Source: JAOPZW01 sp963851295 (GTDB taxonomy: Bacteria > Actinomycetota > Thermoleophilia > Solirubrobacterales > Solirubrobacteraceae). From it: a stretch of DNA of 64,000 nt. The notes under the pieces are model-generated. The model had not been told where the DNA came from, ran no database searches, and was given only the letters and a program-made list of their open reading frames with translations. The first letter of the stretch is position 1. Each line of letters opens with the position of its first letter. Location of the stretch: assembly GCA_963851295.1 (NCBI GenBank), contig CAWKOS010000005.1, forward strand, positions 1 to 64,000, written 5' to 3'. The translations under genes were made by a program, and so were the position numbers. Below are positions 6,998-14,051 of the stretch, one piece after another.

Positions 6998-9863
6998 CGC
7001 GACCAGCGCCATGGCGCCAATGAGCCGCGTGGTGCTCGGCCAGCGTCAGGCGCTCGCGCTCGAAGGCCAGCGCCGTGGGATCGCCCGTCCGACGCCGCAA
7101 GAGGCCGCCGGCGCGCCGCTGGAGTTCAGCGACGCGCCGAGCTTGCTTCGTCCGCGCCGCGCTGCGCCTCGGTATGCGCGCTGCGCGCGGCGCGGAGCTG
7201 GTCGGCGAGGTGTTCGGGGTAGAGGCCGATGCGCTCATGTAGCTGCGCGAGTTGCGGTCCTCAGCTTGGTCGACTGATCGCTGGCTGAGCTCGTTCTCGG
7301 TGTCCCCCCTGCTCTGTGTCAGGGTGCGGTCAGACGTCGCGTGGGTGCCGATGTCGTCAAAGCGGTCGAGGGCGAGGTCCTCGTCGTCGCGGCGACGCAT
7401 GGCGGCCCCGAGACGTTCGACGGGCGTTCGCTCGTCGCCGAGTTCGGCAGGCTGGTTCGGCGCGATCTCAGCGCGGTCGAGTTCGCGCTGGGTTGGGGCG
7501 TCGATGAGGAACAGCTCGGTTGGCTCTCGTGCACGGGAGAGGGCGGTGTAGGACCAGTTGCGGGTGAAGTCGTCGGGATGGCCCACGACGCCGGCCCACT
7601 CCACGGTGCCGCCCTGGATCGTGTGCGCCGTCAGGGCGTAGGCGTGCTGGAGGTACTCGGTCACGTAGACGGCGTCGAGACTGCGCTGCGCGCCGGCGTC
7701 GGTGCGCACGAGGATGTCCTTCTCGGTCGGGTCGACGGCGATCACGGTGCCGCGCGTGCCGTTGTCGACACCACGCCGATGGTCGTTGCGACGCGCGATG
7801 ACCCGATCACCGACGGCGAACTCCCTGCCGGCGACTTGGACGCTCTCGCCCAGCCGACCGTCGCGCCGCAGCTCGTCGCGGACCAGGGCGTTGAGACGCT
7901 CGCGGCGCTGGTTGTCGCGTGCGATCAGGACGGCCTGGCCCCACGGGCACTCAGCCTGGCGTTCGCGCCACGCTGCGACCGCCGCACGCTCGCCCGCACC
8001 GATGCGCTGCGGGTCCTCAGCGATGATGTGCAGACGCCCGGCGCAGTGCTTCTCGGTGATGTATTCGCTGGGGTCACCGCGACGGACCTGGCCCAGCAGC
8101 TGGCGCTCGCGCGGGTCGCGCTGACGCATGACCTCGCGCAGCTCATAGGAGCCCAGGCGCCGGGTCAGTGATCCCAGCCAGCCGCCGGCCTGGACGCTTG
8201 AGAGCTGGCCAGAGTCGCCGATCGCGACGACCTTCACCCGTGCGGCGCGCGCGTGCGCCATGACGCGGGCGGTCTCGCGGGTGCTCGCCATGCCGGCCTC
8301 GTCGAGGATCAACACCGCCGACCCGCTCCCGAAGCCGCCCCCGTCGGCGTCGAGGTCCAGCGCCAGTCGCGTGAGCGTCCACGCCTGCGCGATGCCGGCC
8401 TGCTCGGTGAGCTCGCGCACCCCGCGTCCCGTCGGTGCGGTCCCCAGCACACGGAAGCCCCCAGCCGTATAGGCCTGGGCGAGCAGCCCTGCCGTGAACG
8501 TCTTGCCCGTCCCGGCCAGCGCCTCGACGCTCTCCACGCCGTGACCGCTTGAGGTCAAGCCGCGGATCGCGGCGGCCTGCTCGGCCGTTGGCGCGAACGG
8601 CGCGCTCGCGAGCGCCGCGTCGACCAGCTGGCGATCGAGCATGCCGGTGCCTTCGCCCCGGCGTGACTGCGCGCCGTTCACGATCGCCTGCTCGTGGGTG
8701 AGCAGGTCGCTCGTGGTAAACCGCCGCTCACTGGCGTCCGGGGCGCGGTGCACGTCGCTGCGCGTGAGGAAGTCCGCGGCGGCCCGCTCGACCGCCTCGG
8801 CCGCTGCTCCTTGGCCGTATGCGGCCGCCCATGCCATCACCGCCTCGCGTGGTGCGAACGTGTTCTGCTTCTCGGTCAACCCAGCCGCGCCGGCCAGCTC
8901 GCTGCTCACCAGCCGCAGATCAGGAATCTCGGGCGCACGCTCCGGCCCGCGGGTGAGCGTCTCGAGTTCGCGCATACCGAGGCCATGCTCGGCCGCCCGG
9001 GCGCGCACGACCTCCCGCCACGGCGCGGTGTCAACCCCGCAGCGCTTGCGCTCACGCGTATCGTGCGCGATCGCCTCACGCCCCGCGCGCCGCACCTCGA
9101 CGCCAGCGCTAACGAGCTCGCGCTGGCGCTCCTCGATCTGCCGGCGACGCGTAGAGAACTCCCGCAACACCCCCGGGGCGATCTGCTCGATCTCAGCCAT
9201 CCCGTTACAAACGGGCCCCCAGCGCACCCACGGCAGGCGCTCACGGACCGCGGCACGAAGGTGCGCCTGATAGAGAAACCCCGCCGCCCTGGCGTGCTGG
9301 TAGATCGGCGTGCCATCAAGCGCGGTCCACCGGCCGTCGCCGCCCCTCGCCATGTTCGCCGCGACCACGTGCGTGTGCAGCTGGGGGTCCTCCGCGCGGC
9401 TCATGCGATGGCGATAGGCGGCCGCCACGAACCCCTCCCCCGCCTCGCGCCGCACACCGCCGCGGCCACGACGCACCCGACACGCCTCGCGCTCCAGGTA
9501 GCCCAGGGCCGCACCCACGGCCGTCTCGTGCGCGTCGACTAGCGCACCGGCCATGACCCGATCGCCGACCGCGAACAAAACGCTGACCGACTTGGGCGCC
9601 GAGAACGTCAGGTCAAACGCGGCCACCTTCGACCGACCGCCCACCCGCCTGAGCCGCTCACCCGTACCCGGATCGCGGCCCTCCATCAACGCTATGAACC
9701 CCTCCTCATCGACCACGCCGACGAGCCCTAGGACCTCACCGGCCCGACCCATCCAACGGCCCGGCGACTCGCCGCGCCCCGAGTAGTAGTCATCGCGGCC
9801 CTGGGCCACCTGGCGCTCGTAGTACCGCGACTGCTCGACCGTCAACTTGCCGATCGACAGCAC
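6978..9863 (-). CDS. MobF-family relaxase with TraA/RecD-like helicase domain, 3' end altered by IS630
   Basis: This 961-residue protein nicks DNA at an origin of transfer and unwinds the strand for conjugation. The relaxase domain has tandem tyrosines (SRYYER, Y14-Y15) and the metal-binding histidines H152, H163 and H165 in PQLHTHVVA. The helicase part has a Walker A ALAGTGKT (about 451-455), Walker B VLILDEAGM, and late motifs TAHTIQGG and NWSYTALSRAREP. GTG 9863 is preferred over the upstream start because it opens on LSIGKLTVEQ, the normal beginning of the family, behind GGGCGGGG. The stop lies 15 bases inside the IS630, so the native C-terminus is lost, but both enzymatic domains are complete. 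Confidence 0.85.
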   Translation of the reverse strand: MLSIGKLTVEQSRYYERQVAQGRDDYYSGRGESPGRWMGRAGEVLGLVGVVDEEGFIALMEGRDPGTGERLRRVGGRSKVAAFDLTFSAPKSVSVLFAVGDRVMAGALVDAHETAVGAALGYLEREACRVRRGRGGVRREAGEGFVAAAYRHRMSRAEDPQLHTHVVAANMARGGDGRWTALDGTPIYQHARAAGFLYQAHLRAAVRERLPWVRWGPVCNGMAEIEQIAPGVLREFSTRRRQIEERQRELVSAGVEVRRAGREAIAHDTRERKRCGVDTAPWREVVRARAAEHGLGMRELETLTRGPERAPEIPDLRLVSSELAGAAGLTEKQNTFAPREAVMAWAAAYGQGAAAEAVERAAADFLTRSDVHRAPDASERRFTTSDLLTHEQAIVNGAQSRRGEGTGMLDRQLVDAALASAPFAPTAEQAAAIRGLTSSGHGVESVEALAGTGKTFTAGLLAQAYTAGGFRVLGTAPTGRGVRELTEQAGIAQAWTLTRLALDLDADGGGFGSGSAVLILDEAGMASTRETARVMAHARAARVKVVAIGDSGQLSSVQAGGWLGSLTRRLGSYELREVMRQRDPRERQLLGQVRRGDPSEYITEKHCAGRLHIIAEDPQRIGAGERAAVAAWRERQAECPWGQAVLIARDNQRRERLNALVRDELRRDGRLGESVQVAGREFAVGDRVIARRNDHRRGVDNGTRGTVIAVDPTEKDILVRTDAGAQRSLDAVYVTEYLQHAYALTAHTIQGGTVEWAGVVGHPDDFTRNWSYTALSRAREPTELFLIDAPTQRELDRAEIAPNQPAELGDERTPVERLGAAMRRRDDEDLALDRFDDIGTHATSDRTLTQSRGDTENELSQRSVDQAEDRNSRSYMSASASTPNTSPTSSAPRAARIPRRSAARTKQARRVAELQRRAGGLLRRRTGDPTALAFERERLTLAEHHAAHWRHGAGRASVVID

Positions 9864-10395
9864 CGCGACCCCGCCCGTCAGGCCTGGCCCATGCCGAGGG
9901 CAGCATCCCCGCCCAGACCCGGGACTGGCCAAGAGCCGCCCGCTGTGTGCCGCCGCCCGGGGCGCGCGCCGACGCTGACGGCGATACCCGTTCGCTGGTC
10001 ACATAGGACTTGGAACCGCCTCATACGGCTACAAACTACCGCCAAAGCATCCGTTGGTGCAACTGTGTGGGTGCGTTTTTGTCGGCTGCTGATCTCGCGT
10101 GCTGTGGACTTGCGGCCGGCGTCGGTGGACTGGGCGGCAACAGGCGGAAGGGCGCTTGGGCTGGGTGCTGTAGTACGTGCCGTGTCGCGATGCTGCCGAT
10201 CGGAGGCAGGGTGTGCGATGTGCGGTGACCTGGGAATTGGCGCAGGCGAGCGTTGAGGGACCGGCGCGCTAGCGCTCGCAGCCGCAATGGCCCGTCGGGT
10301 GCGCCGCGGCCGCTGGGAGACTGGACCGGTTCGTCGAGGGTCAGGGCGGCGGCCTGATCTGTGAGCGCGCACGACTCGACCATGGCAGCCATCGG
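9864..10395. other. Intergenic region upstream of relaxase, possible oriT
   Basis: About 530 bp lie between the divergent relaxase and toxin genes, with no credible coding frame. Part of it (10015-10085) is noticeably AT-richer than its surroundings. MobF relaxases commonly nick in the region upstream of their own gene, so this is the natural place for an origin of transfer. I did not find a convincing inverted repeat with a nic-like site. Confidence 0.3.
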
Positions 10396-10812
10396 ATGAG
10401 CCAGACCCAGGCGGTCTACTACCGCGACAGCGCGGGCGGCGAGCCGGTGGATGTGTTTCTCAACGGTGTGCCGGCGAAGGCGGCGGCCAAGATCGACGAT
10501 GCCATCGACGAGCACCTCAACGGCAAGGCCGCGGATGCTCCGCCTCCGGAGTTCCCTCATTCGTCGCAGATCGACGGCGAGCTTCGCGAGCTGCGCGTGC
10601 GGTTTGCCAAGACGCGCTATCGAGTGCTCTACCAGCGATCGGGCAACCTCATCGTTCTGCTACACGCGATCGAGAAGAACACCGGAACGGTCCCGGACGC
10701 TGCCAAGGCCAGGGCGAAGCAGCGGATGCGCGACTTCAAGACGCGCATGAACGCGAAGCCGAGAGGCAAGCCTCGTGCGGCGGGTAAAGATGCGCCCGGC
10801 TCGAGCCGATAA
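10396..10812 (+). CDS. higB: HigB/RelE-type toxin (phage Gp49-like family)
   Basis: This 138-residue protein looks like a ribosome-dependent mRNA interferase. The core HSSQIDGELRELRVRFAK, then YRVLYQRSGNLIVLLHAI, then KARAKQRMRDF, follows the compact beta-sheet order of HigB/Gp49 toxins: an ELR strand, a YR-LY strand and a basic helix. The C-terminal 25 residues are a Lys/Arg-rich tail beyond the usual family end. The toxin precedes the antitoxin gene, as in HigBA and unlike most toxin-antitoxin pairs. The 39-bp gap between them holds a palindrome. It lies on the integrative element, where such pairs usually aid maintenance. Confidence 0.8.
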   Translation: MSQTQAVYYRDSAGGEPVDVFLNGVPAKAAAKIDDAIDEHLNGKAADAPPPEFPHSSQIDGELRELRVRFAKTRYRVLYQRSGNLIVLLHAIEKNTGTVPDAAKARAKQRMRDFKTRMNAKPRGKPRAAGKDAPGSSR

Positions 10813-10817
10813 GCGAG

Positions 10818-10846
10818 TTGACGTCCTTATCTAAATAGATAAGCTG
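10818..10846 (+). promoter_or_regulatory. Operator palindrome and promoter of the antitoxin gene
   Basis: CTTATCTA-AA-TAGATAAG (10826-10843) is a perfect 8+8 bp palindrome and is AT-rich in a GC-rich setting. It overlaps a likely promoter: TTGACG at 10818-10823 and TAAGCT at 10841-10846 with a 17-bp spacer. The start would fall at about the antitoxin ATG (10852), which has no SD, suggesting a leaderless antitoxin transcript that its own Xre protein represses. Confidence 0.6.
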
Positions 10847-10851
10847 TCCTC

Positions 10852-11253
10852 ATGGCGACCAAGACCGTACACGCGAAGACCTCGAGCCCCGTCGGCCGCC
10901 GCGCCAGTGACGGCGCGACCGCTCGTGCGGCTCGCAGCCAGGAGTATCGCGAGGCTCGCGACGAGTACGGCGCCATCCGCGAGCTGCGCAGGAAGAACTG
11001 GATCGCCGCTCATATCCGAGAGCGCCGCTTTGAGCTGGACCTGACCCAGCAGGAGGTCGCTGAGCGCGCAGATACCTCGCACTCCTACATCTCTCGTGTC
11101 GAGAAGGGCGACCACCTCCCGACCCTGGCCGTCCTCAGGCGCATCCTGGCCGTGCTCGACGAGGAACTCCTCATCGGCATCGTTCAGCGCGCTACCGACG
11201 ACGGCGAGGAACCCGAGCGCGAAATCGCACCCGTCCCTGAGCTGGCCGCGTAG
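10852..11253 (+). CDS. higA: Xre-family HTH antitoxin
   Basis: This 133-residue protein has an N-terminal helical region of about 55 residues and a Cro/C1-type helix-turn-helix: LTQQEVAERADTSHSYISRV followed by EKGDHLPTLAVLRRILAVL. As partner of the upstream HigB-like toxin it should bind toxin and repress the operon. ATG 10852 lies directly behind the palindrome with no SD. The acidic C-terminus (DDGEEPEREIAP) is a possible toxin-binding or degradation-prone tail. Confidence 0.8.
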   Translation: MATKTVHAKTSSPVGRRASDGATARAARSQEYREARDEYGAIRELRRKNWIAAHIRERRFELDLTQQEVAERADTSHSYISRVEKGDHLPTLAVLRRILAVLDEELLIGIVQRATDDGEEPEREIAPVPELAA

Positions 11254-11337
11254 CGGCCATCCGTCGGTCGAGCACGGCCACCGCTGCTCCAAGACAGCCA
11301 CCCGGGGGGCCCTGCGTCCCGGCTTCCCGCAGTCTCC

Positions 11338-11784
11338 TTACTCGCCCGCAGCCTGCAGCGCGTCAGCCACTTCCAACGCGGCGTGGGCTACTGCGGCGTA
11401 GGCGTCGACGACGTCGGCCAGTTTGTCGCCGGCACCGGCCTCGTTGAGCTGTTGCACTGCGGCGTCGAAGCGCGCCCAGAGCTCGGCGCGCCCGCGGCGG
11501 CCGGTCCCCGGTCGCAGCTCGTAGGGCGGCCGTGCCCGCTCGGAGTCAGCGACGGGCCGCCACGCAAGTCCCGCCTGGAGCGCCCGGGCATGGGCGTCGC
11601 GCATCGCGGCCGCCGCGTCAGCGAGCGCTCGCAGTCGATCGCGAAACCCCGGGTCGGGCGGCGCCTGCTCGTGGGCGCGCATCGCGGCGCCCCACGACGC
11701 CCGGGCGTCGGTGACTGACGTCCACGCGTGTTCCTTTGCGGCCGCGGCCGGCGTCCCGCCCCGCTCCTCCGGGAGCTCGCTCAC
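11338..11784 (-). CDS. Hypothetical alpha-helical protein of the integrative element
   Basis: This 148-residue soluble protein is rich in Ala and predicted to be mostly helical, with segments FRDRLRALADAAAAMRDA and VVDAYAAVAHAALEVADAL. I recognise no domain and no signal or membrane segment. It is transcribed towards the antitoxin gene and sits between the toxin-antitoxin pair and the excisionase. Codon usage is typical of real genes here, with high third-position GC, which supports coding. Confidence 0.55.
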   Translation of the reverse strand: MSELPEERGGTPAAAAKEHAWTSVTDARASWGAAMRAHEQAPPDPGFRDRLRALADAAAAMRDAHARALQAGLAWRPVADSERARPPYELRPGTGRRGRAELWARFDAAVQQLNEAGAGDKLADVVDAYAAVAHAALEVADALQAAGE

Positions 11785-11936
11785 GCAGCCGTCCTATCGC
11801 ATCCAAGGACCACCACGCGACGCGCCTTGCCGCTCATGCCGCTCCTTGCGAGCGAAACCACGCGGGCGCGAACGCCCACACACGGGTGCACACGGACGGT
11901 TGGTGTAGCGTCAGTCTCGGGACACAAGAGACCACG

Positions 11937-12180
11937 ATGACGCCGACGCCAGCAGCAGACGAGCCCGAATACCTCAAGGTCGAAGAGGTTGCCACGCGCC
12001 TGAAGCTCAAGGAGAAGACGATCCGGGGACTGGATCCTGCGCGGCGAGCTCCCCGCCTACAAGCTGGGCAAGGAGTGGCGCATCCGCCGCGACGACTTCG
12101 ATCAGGCGATGCAGGCGCGCCGTACCACCACGGAACCGGCGCCTGGCGGCGGTCTCTGGGATCCAGATAACCCTGGATAG
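11937..12180 (+). pseudogene. Excisionase-type HTH gene with single-base frameshift
   Basis: The frame from ATG 11937 gives EYLKVEEVATRLKLKEKTIR, the start of a MerR/excisionase winged HTH. After one extra G in the run GGGG at 12025-12028, the correct continuation is found one frame over: DWILRGELPAYKLGKEWRI, RRDDFDQAM, stopping at TAG 12178-12180. Corrected length is about 80 residues, normal for Xis/AlpA-like proteins. It is either a true mutation that inactivates excision or a sequencing error in a homopolymer. Confidence 0.75.
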
Positions 12181-12185
12181 CTTCT

Positions 12186-12223
12186 AACGGTTGTTTGCAA
12201 CCGTTGAAGCTCGTATGTATCCT
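12186..12223 (+). promoter_or_regulatory. Palindrome and promoter before the HTH-integrase operon
   Basis: AACGGTTG-TTTG-CAACCGTT (12186-12205) is a perfect 8+8 bp inverted repeat 5 bases after the excisionase stop. It overlaps TTGCAA (12195-12200), which with TATCCT (12218-12223) forms a promoter with a 17-bp spacer. Transcription would begin near 12230, just ahead of the AGGAGG at 12236. The palindrome could be an operator or the terminator of the gene before it. Confidence 0.5.
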
Positions 12224-12249
12224 CCATGCTTCGCAGGAGGATCTCGATC

Positions 12250-12360
12250 ATGCGTGGCTTCCTCAACTGCCAGGACGAACTCTCCACCGCGGCTGGCGCG
12301 GCCGCTTCGCCGCTCATGACGCTCGCGGGGCCGTCGCACCCCGGATGGCGTTGGCGATGA
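12250..12360 (+). CDS. 36-residue leader peptide, translationally coupled
   Basis: ATG 12250 has the best SD in the area (AGGAGG, 9 bases upstream) and opens a 36-codon frame beginning MRGFLNCQDEL. It ends in TGA 12358-12360, overlapping the ATG of the next gene as ATGA. The overlap indicates that ribosomes finishing here re-initiate on the HTH gene, which has no good SD of its own. No domain is recognisable. Confidence 0.45.
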   Translation: MRGFLNCQDELSTAAGAAASPLMTLAGPSHPGWRWR

Positions 12361-12647
12361 GCGCGCTGCCCGCCGCACCGCTCACGGTCAAGGAGGTCGC
12401 CGCGCTGGCCAGCGTCCATGAGCACACCGTGCGCCGCGCGATCCGCGACGGATACCTCGAAGCGTTCCGGCGGCTCGGATCAACCGTCTACGCGATCCAC
12501 CCCGACGCGTTCGAGCGCTGGGCCTACGGCGAACGCGTCGCGCCGCGCGCGCACCCTGCGGACGTTCCGCTACCGCGGTCGACCACGGCGACCGCTGCGG
12601 GTAGCCTCGCGCGCCTGCAGGCGATCGAGCGTGGAGAGGCAGCCTGA
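12357..12647 (+). CDS. Excisionase/AlpA-like helix-turn-helix protein
   Basis: This 96-residue DNA-binding protein opens MSALPAAPLTVKEVAALA, followed by HTVRRAIRDGYLEAFRRLGS and AIHPDAFERWAY. This is the helix-turn-helix plus wing of MerR/excisionase-type proteins. ATG 12357 is chosen because it overlaps the stop of the upstream leader peptide (ATGA); ATG 12345 in the same frame is the alternative. Its TGA overlaps the integrase ATG by one base (TGATG), so the two are co-translated. It probably controls integrase direction or expression and may serve as excisionase now that the upstream xis is broken. Confidence 0.75.
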   Translation: MSALPAAPLTVKEVAALASVHEHTVRRAIRDGYLEAFRRLGSTVYAIHPDAFERWAYGERVAPRAHPADVPLPRSTTATAAGSLARLQAIERGEAA

Positions 12648-13816
12648 TGGCTGACGTCACGGTGAGGAGGAAGGGCAACGGCCGCTACGAGGTGCGCTGG
12701 CGCGAGATCGGCGGCCGGCGGCGCGGGCGCACGTTCGACCGCGCGGGCGACGCTGACAAGTTCGCCACGAAGGTCCGCCGCACGCAGCAGACAGCCGGCC
12801 TGGTCGAGCTCGACGTCGACAACCCGATCACCATCGGCGAGTACGTAGAGGTGTGGTGGCGCCGGCATGCCATGCCGCACCTGGCTGAGAACACGCGCCG
12901 TGTCTACGCCCGCGTGTGGGAGACCCACGCCCGCGAGCTGCTCGGTGGCGTGCCGGTGAAGCTCGCGCGCACTTCCACCTTCGAAGACCTGCAGCTCATG
13001 CTGCTCGAGCGCGATCCGCCGGTCGGCGCCGAGACGATCCGCAAGCTCATGACGATGCTGCAGAGCGTCATGGCCCTCGCCGTGCGCGACGAGACCCTGC
13101 CGACGGTCACGGTCAACGTCGTGGCCGCCGTACGCCGACCCTCGGCGCCACGCCGCCGCGGCCTGGCCGTCTGGCCGACGACCGTCGAGGCGATCCGCAG
13201 CGCGCGCTGGCAGACCGGCGCGAAGCGGATCCGCACGGTGACCATGACCCAGCAGGACGCGGTGCTCGTCAGCCTCCTGGCCTACGCCGGCCTGCGTCCC
13301 GAGGAGGCGCTGGCGCTGGTCTGGGGAGACATCACCGCGCGGCACATCCGCGTCGAGCGCGCGGTCGCGCTCGGGGAGATCCGCGAGGACGACGCCGTGA
13401 AGCGCCACGACCGCAGCGTGCGGCTCCTCCAGCCGCTGGCCGAGGACCTGCGCGCCTGGAAGCCCGCACGCGGCGCGATCCCGCTACCCAACCAGCTCCT
13501 GTTCTCTCGCCGCGACGGCGGCGTCTGGCAGGACCACGACTGGCGCAACTGGCGCAAGCGCGTCTTCCAGCCCGCCGCGGAGGCCGCCGGCCTCATGCAC
13601 GCCCGGCCCTACGACCTGCGCGGCTCCTTCGCCTCGCTGCTCATCCAGGAGGGCAGGAACGTCGTCGACGTCGCCAAGCAGCTCGGTCACACCCCGGAGA
13701 CGTGCCTGCGCTACTACGCGCGGCTCTTCGACGAGGCGCCTGAGCACCCGGTCCCGGCTGAAGAAGCGATCCGCGCGGCACGCCGCCAGCTCGCCCAAGA
13801 GCGTCTCGCCGTCTGA
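12647..13816 (+). CDS. int: Tyrosine recombinase (phage/ICE integrase)
   Basis: This 389-residue recombinase integrates and excises the element. It has an AP2-like arm-binding N-terminus (VRRKGNGRYEVRW), a SAM-like core-binding domain (about 62-160) and a catalytic domain. Catalytic residues: Arg217 in YAGLRPEEAL, box II PYDLRGSFAS with Arg325, His348 in QLGHTPETCL, and the nucleophile Tyr356 or Tyr357 in LRYYARLF. The first box II position is Tyr rather than His, as in many actinobacterial integrases. The gene converges on tRNA-Thr, about 86 bp away, which identifies the attachment site. Start overlaps the HTH gene stop. Confidence 0.93.
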   Translation: MADVTVRRKGNGRYEVRWREIGGRRRGRTFDRAGDADKFATKVRRTQQTAGLVELDVDNPITIGEYVEVWWRRHAMPHLAENTRRVYARVWETHARELLGGVPVKLARTSTFEDLQLMLLERDPPVGAETIRKLMTMLQSVMALAVRDETLPTVTVNVVAAVRRPSAPRRRGLAVWPTTVEAIRSARWQTGAKRIRTVTMTQQDAVLVSLLAYAGLRPEEALALVWGDITARHIRVERAVALGEIREDDAVKRHDRSVRLLQPLAEDLRAWKPARGAIPLPNQLLFSRRDGGVWQDHDWRNWRKRVFQPAAEAAGLMHARPYDLRGSFASLLIQEGRNVVDVAKQLGHTPETCLRYYARLFDEAPEHPVPAEEAIRAARRQLAQERLAV

Positions 13817-13902
13817 CCTGGTGGACGCGCCTTGGACGCGATCGCCCACGCTCGCGACGATCATCGATGCGCGGCGTCCGCAATCTACCTGCACCTGACG
13901 GA

Positions 13903-13975
<73 letters not shown>

Positions 13976-14051
13976 AAGAAGGCCTGCAAATCCGCACTTT
14001 CGGACAGGTGCCCGGGTGCGAGCTGCTCAGCGCTGCGCCCTACGATACTGC

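Larger units (their letters stand above)
5738..7012 (-). pseudogene. Small single-TM reading frame split by the IS630
   Basis: Removing the IS630 and one TA joins 7012-6995 to 5863-5738 on the minus strand. This gives a 47-residue frame starting MALVALVANGLLNN and ending in HRSKRRR, with a hydrophobic span AWIFAIAISGTLVIAAAV. Third-position GC is very high in this frame across the junction, unlike the relaxase frame there, which supports real coding before the insertion. It may be a small membrane protein overlapping the relaxase 3' end, or the C-terminus of a larger one. The function is unknown. Confidence 0.4.
1..13902. mobile_element. Integrase-proximal part of an integrative element inserted at tRNA-Thr
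   Basis: The tyrosine integrase ends about 86 bp from the 3' end of a tRNA-Thr gene, the usual attachment site for this integrase class. To its left lie an excisionase (frameshifted), a toxin-antitoxin pair and a MobF relaxase, with several insertion sequences and gene remnants beyond. Together these indicate an integrative conjugative or mobilizable element. No second copy of the tRNA 3' end was found to the left, so the far boundary is outside the window or lost. No type IV secretion genes are visible, so self-transfer cannot be claimed. Confidence 0.55.
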
